This document shows, one piece after another, positions 48,334-57,669 of a DNA stretch of 64,000 bases. The translations under genes were made by a program, and so were the position numbers. The stretch is from NCBI RefSeq assembly GCF_020360975.1, contig NW_025408674.1, positions 3,038,001-3,102,000 of the forward strand. The letters run 5' to 3'. The notes beneath the pieces are model-generated. The model saw only the letters and a list, made by a program, of their open reading frames with translations, was not told the origin of the DNA and searched no databases. How positions within the stretch are numbered: position 1 is the first letter of the stretch; every line of letters starts with the position of its first letter. The stretch is from Hirsutella rhossiliensis. Its lineage: Eukaryota > Ascomycota > Sordariomycetes > Hypocreales > Ophiocordycipitaceae.

Positions 48334-51300
48334 TAGGGCTGATATTTGAAGATTTTGAAGTCGAATCGGCCTCGGGACCCTTGAATTGAATGAAGCCGAA
48401 TCGGGTAAGGTCTTCAAATTCGATGAATCAAAAATCAGGAGTCTTTATTCAATTCATTCATCAAAATCTTGAATGAATGGCGATATGGTCGAAATATACG
48501 GTGAAAAAAAGGATCACCCCGCTTCGCAGCTGCCAGCCAAGGGGGCATACAGGGGAGGAATGGGCTAATGCCCAAAGCCACCCACCAAGGGCCTCCCTTT
48601 TCTTTCTGAGCAGTGTCAGAAACAGCGGTTCTGCGGCTCGTCCGAATGAGGAAGGTGGCAACGATAGTGGGCACACAGAAGAGGTCAATTGGAGCTATAT
48701 GCACGGCTGTGTGTGTGTAAAGGCGATGTGTGTGTTGCCCCTTCCGGCTAGGAATGTGCCCTTTGGGCCCGCAGAAATCTCGGCTGAATGCCCCACGTGA
48801 CCTGGCAGGTGACCCATGCCGCCCTTCCTGCTGCGCCGTTCCAACAAGCAGACACACACGTACACATCAAGAAACAAGCTGCTTTGACCCTATCATACCT
48901 GTTGGCAGGGCTCGAGCATGAGACAAACTGGGAACGTCGTTCAACCGGTGTGTCGTATTATGCTATGAGGATTGTCTTCTATCTAGGAGGAGAGGCCAGC
49001 GTGGAAGATATAGCCACGCAAGCCTCAGCCGCACACGTGACCCTAAGGCCACATGCTGACCGTGTGATCTAGATACAATTGACGAGCATGATTCCCACAA
49101 TACCAATAGATTCCACAATGCACTTTCCCCATTAGGCACGCCACAGAACCACCGTTCTGACAGGAGCAAGGGGTTCGCCCCGCGCGGACATGGTAACTTC
49201 GAAATCGGCCGCCCATGCGATGACGCACTGCGTATTTAAAAGTCTGTTGTGCGTGTTTCAGTTGGATTCCGCCGTTCACACTCCACTGGGAAAATCCCAG
49301 TGGGTTGGAAGTGGGGTAGTTAGGGCGTCCATATATGTTGGTATAACGACCTAACAGTGCCTGATACGCCCACCGTTTCAGCAGTCTTGCCACCCTATAC
49401 GGAGTATCAAAAACCATGAAGCTTATGAACAGTGCCATTTTATAATGCACACCATTTAAATGTAGTATCACTCGAATGTTCTGGATTTTCTGGTTCGGGT
49501 GATATAACTCTCGATATCTGTGCTTAACATTTGCTCAAGAAATGCCACATCATCCTGAAGGCAATAAATAGATCGGTCATTTGCTACTTGCAAAACTACA
49601 TCTCAAGCACAGATTAAGCTCGGCAGCCCAAATTTTTGAAATATAATACAAGACTTATACCGTTAAACAGCCTCCGGCAAACTGATTAGAAAAACGCGTT
49701 CAGATCCTCAACGTCTCAATACTGCGCGAACAATTGACGTGACACGAATTGCGTCATCTCGCGATTTGGAGACTGTTAGGGACTTATCTACTCATCGAGC
49801 CCAATATGACTGCTACTTGCTTGTCCACACAAACTAGCCCGATCAGAAAGTACCGAAACATCTGCATGATAAGGATATGTTGTGCCAACTAGCCGCGTTT
49901 AGACGCGTTATTCGCGCTCAATTGACCACCTGTTAATTCTACTGTCGGAAAGACACGGTCGTCAGCCCATCCCACATTTTTGCCTGCATTGGGCAACGGT
50001 CTTCGCGACAACTGCCACGACATTATTTTACGACGATCTCGCCTAATTCCTGCTTCGATGTTTCCGACAGCGGCTTCGGGTCGGCCCCCGAATCAACGTC
50101 CTGCCCGACGACCTATCCCACCCGTTCAACCTCGACTCCGTTATACTTTATTGTGGGTTATTTGGTGTCGTCCCGACTACCTGTCTCACGTCCATTCTCG
50201 AGCCTTTTAGCCTAGACCAGGTAAAACTTCATTACTGTCCAACCGATAGCTAATTATAACATGATACATAGTATGGCCCCTGCTGAATCGAAAACAGCTG
50301 CCGCAGCGAATTTCTTTGCTCCTAGGACCCGGCGTAAATTGCCAACGCAGAGTTATGCCCGCATTGAACGCCCTCAATTCAACCTCAGAATCCGCGCGCG
50401 CGCCCTGATCCTAGCACAACTCCGGCTCCTTCGTCCTCCTCCGACTGGCAAAGATACGATTGTCTGCGCGCCCCCGGGCCATCCTGACTGTGAGTCAGAT
50501 GATGACATGCCTGACGCGGATACATCAGAGCCGCCATTGAACAGTACCGGTAGTCACATGACGCTCGCAGAGAAAGCCAGACTTATCAAGAAGTGGGCCG
50601 ACAACAAACAGAAGCATGTTCGCAAGAAGAGAGACAAGAATAGCCACGTTTATTGGTACATGCAGAGGGAAGCCATAGACAGAAGCTTTTACTCGGAGTA
50701 CAAGGATGGACCGAAAATATTCCAAGAGTTCCGGTGGACTTGTATAGAGTGCCTTCAAAATCCTTCTACTCTTCGGAAGATATTCCAGGTCCTTGAATCG
50801 AACCGCCGAGGGGTTACCTCTGGCATGGGAGACCATTTAAAATCCCACAGTATTACGAAGGAGTCTCACCACGGTCGAATCAATGGATACGGCCGCGCCA
50901 TTGGTGGAGGAGATTATACAGAGGTAGATGCATGGAGCGGTCGACCCAGGCAAAGAGCAAGGCTCACGGCAAAGGAGTCTATCCGCCAGTGGTTTGTAAA
51001 ACACCGACAACCCTTCTCTGTTGTTGAGAACTTGAGACTCCTGCTTTCCAAGAGATGTTCTTGGCTCACAATACAACCTGTGTGTACAGGAGCCGTATAA
51101 CCTTACGCAATCACATCTACACAGACTTTGTGGAACGCAGAGAGAAGCTGAAGATCGAGCTTCAGTACAATTGTGCTACCATCTCGCTCACCCTTGATAT
51201 CTGGACAGCACCGAATCGGGTGCCTATTTTCGCCATTATTACGCACTGGATTACGCCGGAGTTTGAGGAGAGAGAGGAGGTTATTGAGTTTATCGAGCTC

Positions 51301-52109
51301 AAAAAATCTCACACTGGCAAACACGAGATAGTTGAGAAGACACTTGAGGAGCTCAGGCTCAAGCCAAAGCTTCTCGCCATTACGGGAGACAACGCCGCCA
51401 ACAACGGCACGCTCTATTATTTGAAGACCAGACCACATTCCAATTTCCGGGCAAGCTGGTAGATGGTGTGAATATACCCTCATTGTTTGTGTATATGCTA
51501 ATCTGCGTTCAGGCGAGAATCCTCCTCCTCAACCCCCTGCTCCGGCGGAAGTTCCCACCGAGGCTACTACCGAGGCTCCCGCCGAACCTCCTACCCCCCA
51601 AACCTCCTGCCTCCCAAGCCGATAAGTCTGCGATATCAACCCCCTGTCCAGATACAATGGAGGCTTCGGAGGATTGAGGCTCTACAAGTGTGTAACTGTG
51701 TACAATCGCGGATTCGAACGCGTTGGACCGATATATTTTGAGGATTCGGCAGAGCTTTTGAAAGTGCTTATTTTCGGTCCATTTGCCTAGGACGGGCGGA
51801 TCAGTATTTATGTAAGTTAATTTTTGTAATATTCGAGATTATCGAGAGACTTCCCAGAAGGCTATAAAACCATATACTACTTATTGGCGTTTTCGAGGTA
51901 TCTTTGCAATCGCTTAGGTACACACCAAATTCACTTCGTTTAGGGGATTCCTTCAAACTATTCATGAATGGCCTGAATTGGCCCAAACCCAACTTGAATC
52001 GCGAAAATTGGAGCTTGAAGATTTTGAATCAAGATCCAAAAAATTCAATTCATTTGATTCATCCTTCATTCAAAATCTTCAAAAAATTCACCTTCGTCTA
52101 TCACCCCTA
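48334..52109 (+). mobile_element. hAT DNA transposon with 8-bp target duplication
   Basis: A 3,776-bp element with short inverted ends: TAGGGCTGATA at 48,334 and TAGGGGTGATA on the other strand from 52,109 (10 of 11 identical). Both ends also carry subterminal copies of TTGAAGATTTTGAA. It is flanked by perfect 8-bp duplications (GCTCCCGA). The right half holds a broken BED-hAT transposase. The left 1.9 kb (48,345-50,260) has no recognisable gene; its open frames (for example 49,043-49,471 minus, 142 codons) carry no known motif. It is not RIP'd and is non-autonomous as it stands, because the transposase is truncated. Confidence 0.94.
50261..51675 (+). pseudogene. hAT transposase, truncated and frameshifted
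   Basis: N-terminal part of a fungal hAT transposase. The first frame (50,261-51,100) has a basic, proline-rich N-terminus, then a BED-type zinc finger (FRWTCIECLQ...DHLKSHSI) and the conserved RLTAKESIRQWFVKHRQPFS block. A single-base shift near 51,050 leads into 51,055-51,462, with ISLTLDIWTAPNRVP and LAITGDNAANNGTL, the first two acidic regions of the hAT catalytic domain. The rest of the catalytic domain and the C-terminal dimerisation domain are missing. A Pro/Glu-rich tail (near 51,515-51,620, in yet another frame) follows directly, which suggests an internal deletion. It could not catalyse transposition. Confidence 0.88.
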
Positions 52110-52117
52110 GCTCCCGA
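52110..52117. repeat. Target site duplication of the hAT element (right)
   Basis: GCTCCCGA, the exact partner of 48,326-48,333. Confidence 0.92.
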
Positions 52118-53549
52118 CGTTAAGCACCACGGTGAAGTGTGGAACCGCAGTATCTAGTGTCCGTATATTTTGCTTGGACTTTACTCACTTGAAGCAACAC
52201 CAGCCTAGCTTGTCGCGCGGCGAGAATTACCCATCTGCTCCACCGATCAGGCCATTTCGTCCCAAGGCATAAATAACTAAAATGAGCACTGTGATGGCAG
52301 ACGCGCGACTCATGTATGGTAATGACAGCCGAGTCTCATCCACACCTGTCAACAACTCTCTGTTAGTCACTGGATTGCCGGGGACTCCCTACGATCGAGT
52401 ACTTGGAGGCAGGAACTCCAAGAGTGCGAAAGGTAGTCGTCAGCGAGTACCGTAGAAACTTGAAAATTTCGGTTGAGGCCTAATAAGAGAAGACGTAGAA
52501 ATCGTGCTAAAGCCCACATATACTACCTGGGGCTCCCCACTGCCAAGACTGTGTGGATTTTACTCCGTAGTGAGTTCCTTATGTAGTAGCACATGATTCT
52601 AAACCAGAGCTTTCCGAGTTGAATTATAGGCAGGGTATGAACTAATACGTTTCGGTCCGGGTGTTCGTAGCCACGTTATTCATCTTTCGAAGTATTTTAC
52701 CTCACGCCGACACCGCGGCCCTTGAATGTTTCTATGATACTTACGTAACCAGCTATTATTAGGACCAGCTCCCGAGAAGAAGACTGTTGGTACACCTATA
52801 TAGAGTAGGCCGTCTATTAATTAAGAGGATCTCAGGGAACATGGCGCGCGGGCAGGCGCAATCGCCCCGCCCAACATGGCATAAAAATCCTACACAGGTA
52901 GATACTCAAAGTCATGCAGATGAGTATTGGTGAGGTTGTGAAATTTTACCATCCCATCAGGGCCATTACACGCTACCTACCATAGGTCCTCGGTTGTTAG
53001 ATTTGGCGAGTAGCCGAGGCCGATGCTAGCACCGGTAGAAACAGTAAATGGAGATTTGTGGACCGGCCAAATATCTACAAGCTCAATACTCTTTACCCGA
53101 GGCTAAATGAAAAGAGGGGGCATGATATTAAGAGGAGGGCTGGTGCGAAAGTGTTCCTCCCATGACGTCTTGGAAATATCTTAATAATATACGGATAAAA
53201 GCCTGCGCATTATTCCGCGTAAATTAGATCGATAAATATCGAATGTTAATAGCCATAGTGCGTATAAACGAATGCAACATGGGTTGCCCTGCTCCTACGT
53301 GCAATTGCTCCGGTGATCAGTTTGGGTTATAGCAGGCCGTGTCATTTTCATCACACGCTCAACAAACGGAAGCACTCTCTAGCTGGTATCCACCTTTCAT
53401 ACGTGGGCATTGGAGGCGATAGCACACATAAGCGGACACTGTGACGTTAATAAAGTCCCGAAGCCAAGTAACGAGTCCTGCAAGAGCAAAGCATCCGTTC
53501 TGTCGGGCTCACATGGCCGCTGTCGATCGTCTCTGCAACTAACGACGGA
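52118..53549. other. Intergenic region, no supported gene
   Basis: About 1.4 kb between the hAT element and the SAT4-type gene. No open frame above 60 codons with any motif until about 53,400. Several AT-rich patches (for example 53,165-53,260) occur, but no full RIP signature. Confidence 0.5.
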
Positions 53550-55051
53550 ATGGCCGACGCCCCAGATGCAGAGGCCGCCGCCGCCGCCGCTGCCGCCTTC
53601 ACAAAGTTTACAACGGAGGCATGGACGCTTCTTGCAATTGGTGTGCTCGTCACATTGCTCAGAACATACGCTCGGACGAGGGCTGTGGGGTGTCAAGGCC
53701 TTCAGGCAGATGATTATCTAGTTTGGGTTGCTGCGGTTCGTTTCCCTTATATTGCTCTTCCAAGTGCGTCAGCTCGCTCAATATTGCACAGACTCTCTAC
53801 GTCGCGGAGACGATACTTGCCTTCTGCGTTGGCCATGTAGCCCACGGGCTTGCCAATAATGGCATGACGGATGAGCAGCGAGTGGCGCTCTCGCCGGACG
53901 ATCCTGAATACCAACTTAGGTTCGTCCACGCATGTGTCACCTCGGAACACTTAGATCTTGCTTAGACATACTTACCTTTGTTGTCGTTGCTTGCGCTCAG
54001 GGTCATCGGCTCAAAGATTCAACTTGCCGGATGGTCGACTTACTCCACGCTGCTTTGGGCGCTTAAAGCGTCACTTTTAATATTTTACACCCGATTGACA
54101 GTACGAGAAGACGTTGCAGTATTCCTTGGCTATAGAAGATCGACTTCTAACGTTCTAGACAGGCCGGCCTGCATAAACATTACCTGATCCGTATTTACAT
54201 CGGCCTTTTTCTGCTTGTTGTAAGCTGGATCATAGTAGTAGCAAATCTGTTCCTCGCGTGTCGCCCGTTTCGCAACTACTGGCAAATCAACCCGGACCCT
54301 GGCAGTGAGTGGCCATGGCTATTGTTTAGAACCACAATGTCGTACTAATGGCTATAGATGTTTGCCAACCTGCGATATCTAATCAGCTCATTTGGGTTTA
54401 TCTTTCGTTCAATGTCTTCACCGACCTATATCTCATTTCTATCCCTTTGCCAATGCTCTGGAAATCCACGCTTAGACCTCTCAGGAAGCTGGGCCTCATG
54501 GTCTTATTCAGCGGGGGTTTATTTGTGGTCGTATGTGCCACACTACGGTGCATTCTGATTGTCACTGTGAGTTGGATCTCCGTTACTAGCTGAAGTATCA
54601 TAGAGCACTCCTGAAGTCCCTAACTTGGTACACTAAGGATGCCACGAATGGTGCACAACTCGCTGGCTCGTGGGCTGTTCGAGAAACTTTCCTCGCCGTG
54701 GTTACTACCAACCTTCCCATGATATTTCCGCTTTTGAAAACCTGGTTCAGTTCGGTGCTTGGCTCGCTCCCTTCACGACGCTCTGCTCAGAAGGCGGAAA
54801 GAACGCCGAGCGATTTCCGAACGTTTGGCGGCGGCGGCGGAAACGGGCGCAGTTGGCGAGGTCGCGGTCCCCCTACCGCGAACCCTATCACCGAATTTAC
54901 CTTCAACGAGAGTGAGGAACGAATCATAGAGGATGTACGGATGAAAGATATCGAAGTCTGGGGTGAACCGCTGAACAACACAACTGAGCCAAACCATAAG
55001 AACATCTGCAAGCGGGTCGATGTGAGCATCACTCACAATGGTCAAGTCTGA
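53550..55051 (+). CDS. SAT4/rhodopsin-domain seven-helix integral membrane protein
   Basis: Predicted 392-residue plasma-membrane protein of the fungal SAT4 (rhodopsin-domain, Pth11-like) family; members are thought to act as receptors or sensors, ligand unknown. Six exons: 53,550-53,735, 53,792-53,919, 54,001-54,100, 54,163-54,304, 54,358-54,566 and 54,638-55,051. The introns of 56, 81, 62, 53 and 71 nt all start with GT and end with AG, and four have a clear branch site (for example CTAAC at 54,147 and ACTAAT at 54,343). The phase is kept at every junction. Family motifs are LQADDYLVW, GLANNGMTDEQR, GWSTYSTLLWALKA, NVFTDLYLISIPLPMLWK and GAQLAGSWAVRETF. Hydrophobic helices are spaced as expected for seven passes. 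The N-terminus has an Ala run (AEAAAAAAAA); the C-terminal tail is cytosolic-type, with GGGGG and acidic segments. Convergent with the broken GMC gene 100 bp downstream. Confidence 0.9.
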
Positions 55052-55151
55052 GACATATTTCAAGATCAATCAAGTCTATTATGAGTCGCTATGAATTAGA
55101 TTTGCTCAATCTGTACACTCAAAGTTTCTAAGTATAAGTATAATTTTGTCA

Positions 55152-56110
55152 CTATCCCTCGCGACCCCCGTGAATGATATCATCCGCCATCTTCTCCACG
55201 AGAGCATAAATGGTGCTCTGTGGACGGACCGGAGGGAGAAGGGGCGTAGCACTTGCATCAACGACCCTAAAACCTTTGACCCCAAACACTCGAGCCTGAT
55301 GGTCTACCACCGCCATTTTACCATATTTCTTCCCCATCTTACAAGTACGGGCAGGGTACCATACCGTCATAAGCAAGTCCTGTATATTTTCGAGGATATC
55401 TTTATCCCACTTAGCTCCCTTACCCGGCCACTTCTCCTCATCGACTACAATCGACTGAAGCTCCTGGGTCCTCCACACTCCTCGCATTCGCCGGAATCAT
55501 GCTACCGCCACTTCCTGATCACCCCTAGCGCTCATCCAATTCGGATTAATGAGTGGTTTATCGAGTGACGAGGCCGAGCGTATGGCTACATTGCCGCGTG
55601 GCGGCGTGACAATGGGGCTACCATAACGCGAAGGATAGTTGCGTGATTCCTGTCGTTATTAGGCCGTTGCGCGCTGGGCCAGTTGAAGTTGCCGAGGCAG
55701 CCATTCGCTCCGAGATATTCGACCTCCAGCAAGTCGTCTGGGTATTTGCTAGCTGCTCGTAGGTCTCGGGGGAGAACTTTCGGCGATACTTCTGGGGTAG
55801 CTTCTCCCAGCCAAGAAACTCGATGTCGTTGGATGTTGGAAGTCTACTTTTTTGAAAGCATAATTGGCCATAGAAGGTGGTTGAGGATATCTTTCAGCGT
55901 AGGAAACGTAACAGCATATGAAGGTCCGAAAAAGACATGATCCCACATGTTCTGCCCAACACCGACCAAGGCAGATATAGCGCGAATGTCAAACTGACCC
56001 AGGGTGTCCGCAGACCCCATCCCAGATACCATTAGCAGCTAAGGAGATTGAAATGCACGTGTACTGATAATAACCTCTCTCGTCGCTCTGATGGTAAAGG
56101 TAGTGCCCGC
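55152..56110 (-). pseudogene. GMC oxidoreductase pseudogene (C-terminal half)
   Basis: Remains of an FAD-dependent glucose-methanol-choline family oxidoreductase. On the minus strand from 56,108: the substrate-domain start FTIRATREVIIS, FQSP followed by a TAG at 56,041-56,039 where the family has Gln, LLMVSGMGSADTLGQFDI, GVGQNMWDHVFF, the middle region EFLGWEKLPQKYRRKFSPE, the GNVAIRSASSLDKPLINPNW block near 55,590, and the C-terminus TVWYPARTCKMGKKYGKM with FRVVDASATP. There is a TGA just before FRRMRGVW (about 55,503) and frame changes between the segments near 55,870 and 55,660. The N-terminal half with the FAD Rossmann motif is missing; sequence above 56,110 shows no trace. It differs from the intact GMC gene at 61,830. 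Confidence 0.88.
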
Positions 56111-56739
56111 CCTCTTAACGGATTATTTTTTTTGTCTGCCTGTTAAGTAGCATCTTCAACGCATGTAACATCGGCATTCAAGTCCTAAGATAACGAAGGA
56201 CAGAGAGGACAGAGAGAGTTAGTGTAATTCCTGCCCACTCCTGTGGTTTGCTTCCATACTCTGTAGTGTAAAGCCATTGCAGTCAGAAAACCGCTCTTCT
56301 TAGAAACAGCTGCAAAAGTTGCTCTCATTATGCTGTAGGCAGTCAGCGACAAAAAGCCCTGGTGTCATACTTAACCCTTTGCCTTCTACGAATATTCCTC
56401 GCATGCTAAGCTCCTATGTGGCAGTCCTGTCATCGCCACCCGTTACACTCCTCAGAGACGTATGATTGTGTACTTGTGCAGAGCGAATTAGAAGGAATCA
56501 TTGGTTGGCCGGTTCGTGTAAGCATTTGCCAAGTACTGCAGCTGCCAACTAGATTTTCCTCGAGGACAATGGCACATATTAGTTAGGCACTTATTAAGGG
56601 AACAAAGGGCGGAACAACCAGTCATTAGATGAGAGATATGAGACATGATATCCAAATTTGCTAGTGAGAGATACATGGTCTTCGCGTAACGTGGCTATAG
56701 CAGTTTTTTCCTGTGCGTTCCATCTTCCATCTGCCAATA
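56111..56739. other. Intergenic region, no supported gene
   Basis: No recognisable coding sequence or RNA gene. The short open frame at 56,488-56,676 (minus) has no motif. Confidence 0.5.
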
Positions 56740-57555
56740 TCAATCATCCTTCTTGGGAGGCTGGGGATATTCATTCTTGGGAGGCTGGGGGTACTCCTTC
56801 TTGGGCGGCTGGGGCTTGGGGTACTCCTTCTTGGGCGGCTGAGGCTGGGGGTACTCCTTCTTAGGCGGCTGGGGCTTGGGGTACTCCTTCTTGGGCGGCT
56901 GAGGCTTGGGGTACTCCTTCTTGGGCGGCTGGGGCTTGGGGTACTCCTTCTTTGGCGGCTGGGGCTTGGGGTACTCCTTCTTAGGCGGCTGGGGCTTGGG
57001 GTACTCCTTCTTGGGCGGCTGAGGCTTGGGGTACTCCTTCTTGGGCGGCTGGGGCTTGGGGTACTCCTTCTTTGGCGGCTGGGGCTTGGGGTACTCCTTC
57101 TTGGGCGGCTGAGGCTTGGGGTACTCCTTCTTTGGCGGCTGGGGCTTGGGGTACTCCTTCTTGGGCGGCTGAGGCTTGGGGTACTCCTTCTTGGGCGGCT
57201 GAGGCTTGGGGTACTCCTTCTTGGGCGGCTGGGGCTTGGGGTACTCCTTCTTTGGCGGCTGGGGCTTGGGGTACTCCTTCTTGGGCGGCTGAGGCTTGGG
57301 GTACTCCTTCTTGGGCGGCTGGGGCTTGGGGTACTCCTTCTTGGGCGGCTGAGGCTTGGGATACTCCTTCTTGGGCGGCTGAGGCTTGGGGTACTCCTTC
57401 TTGGGCGGCTGAGGATATTCGTGCCTCGGAGGCTGGGGATATTCGTTTCTCGGCGGTGGGCGGTACACGCTCTTGTCCTTGTCCTTGTCGTTTTCGCCGG
57501 TAGGCGCAGCCAGGCCTGTCGCCAAGAAGATGGTGGCGATGGTGACGAACTTCAT
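56740..57555 (-). CDS. Secreted proline-rich decapeptide-repeat protein
   Basis: A 271-residue protein with a clear signal peptide (MKFVTIATIFLATGLAA), a short acidic-basic linker (ENDKDKDKS), then imperfect units (PPPRNEYPQ, PPRHEYPQ) leading into about 21 near-identical decapeptides PPKKEYPKPQ and a short end (PPKNEYPQPPKKDD). The product should be secreted, extended and highly charged, suggesting a wall-associated or structural protein, or an apoplastic repeat protein; no catalytic domain is present. Lys-Lys recurs in each unit, but the first units have Arg-Asn and Arg-His there, so regular Kex2 processing is doubtful. A TATA-like element lies 108 bp upstream. Tandem DNA repeats keep other frames open across the same region, but only this frame has a start and signal peptide at the right place. 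Confidence 0.82.
   Translation of the reverse strand: MKFVTIATIFLATGLAAPTGENDKDKDKSVYRPPPRNEYPQPPRHEYPQPPKKEYPKPQPPKKEYPKPQPPKKEYPKPQPPKKEYPKPQPPKKEYPKPQPPKKEYPKPQPPKKEYPKPQPPKKEYPKPQPPKKEYPKPQPPKKEYPKPQPPKKEYPKPQPPKKEYPKPQPPKKEYPKPQPPKKEYPKPQPPKKEYPKPQPPKKEYPKPQPPKKEYPKPQPPKKEYPKPQPPKKEYPQPQPPKKEYPKPQPPKKEYPQPPKNEYPQPPKKDD
56791..57420 (-). repeat. Tandem repeat, 21 units of 30 bp
   Basis: Exactly periodic at 30 bp with plus-strand units starting GTACTCCTTCTTGGGCGGCT. Units differ only at a few positions (GGGGCTTGGG/GAGGCTTGGG, TTGGG/TTTGG/TTAGG). The period is a multiple of three, so copy-number change would not break the frame. Confidence 0.95.
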
Positions 57556-57662
57556 GATGGAGTACGAAAGACCGAGATGGGTTTGTAAGGGCCGGGATGT
57601 CAGGTCTGACTTGTCTAGAAATATGGTCGAAAGAAGAGTCGTTTATGGGTGAAGGGCCAGAC

Positions 57663-57669
57663 ATTTATA
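57663..57669 (-). promoter_or_regulatory. TATA-like element of the repeat-protein gene
   Basis: TATAAAT on the minus strand, 108 bp before the ATG at 57,555. Confidence 0.5.

Noticed and set aside
48435..48857. A 140-codon minus-strand frame at the left of the hAT element
   Set aside because: Overlapping frames of similar size exist on both strands and none shows a known motif; treated as hAT sequence of unknown content.
37549..52117. A Starship-type giant mobile element carrying the monooxygenase gene
   Set aside because: No tyrosine-recombinase captain gene is visible, and the Helitron, MULE and hAT explain the transposon content separately.
52109..52160. Sequence after the hAT element as a 5S rRNA gene
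   Set aside because: A short resemblance to a 5S-like string, but the internal promoter boxes and length do not fit.
56791..57420. Regular 30-bp repeats as a CRISPR array
   Set aside because: There are no unique spacers; the units are contiguous, coding and in a eukaryotic genome.
56713..57664. Long frames on both strands across the 30-bp repeats (for example 56,713-57,588 plus and 56,981-57,664 minus)
   Set aside because: A repeat period divisible by three keeps several frames open. Only 56,740-57,555 on the minus strand has a proper start, signal peptide and upstream TATA.
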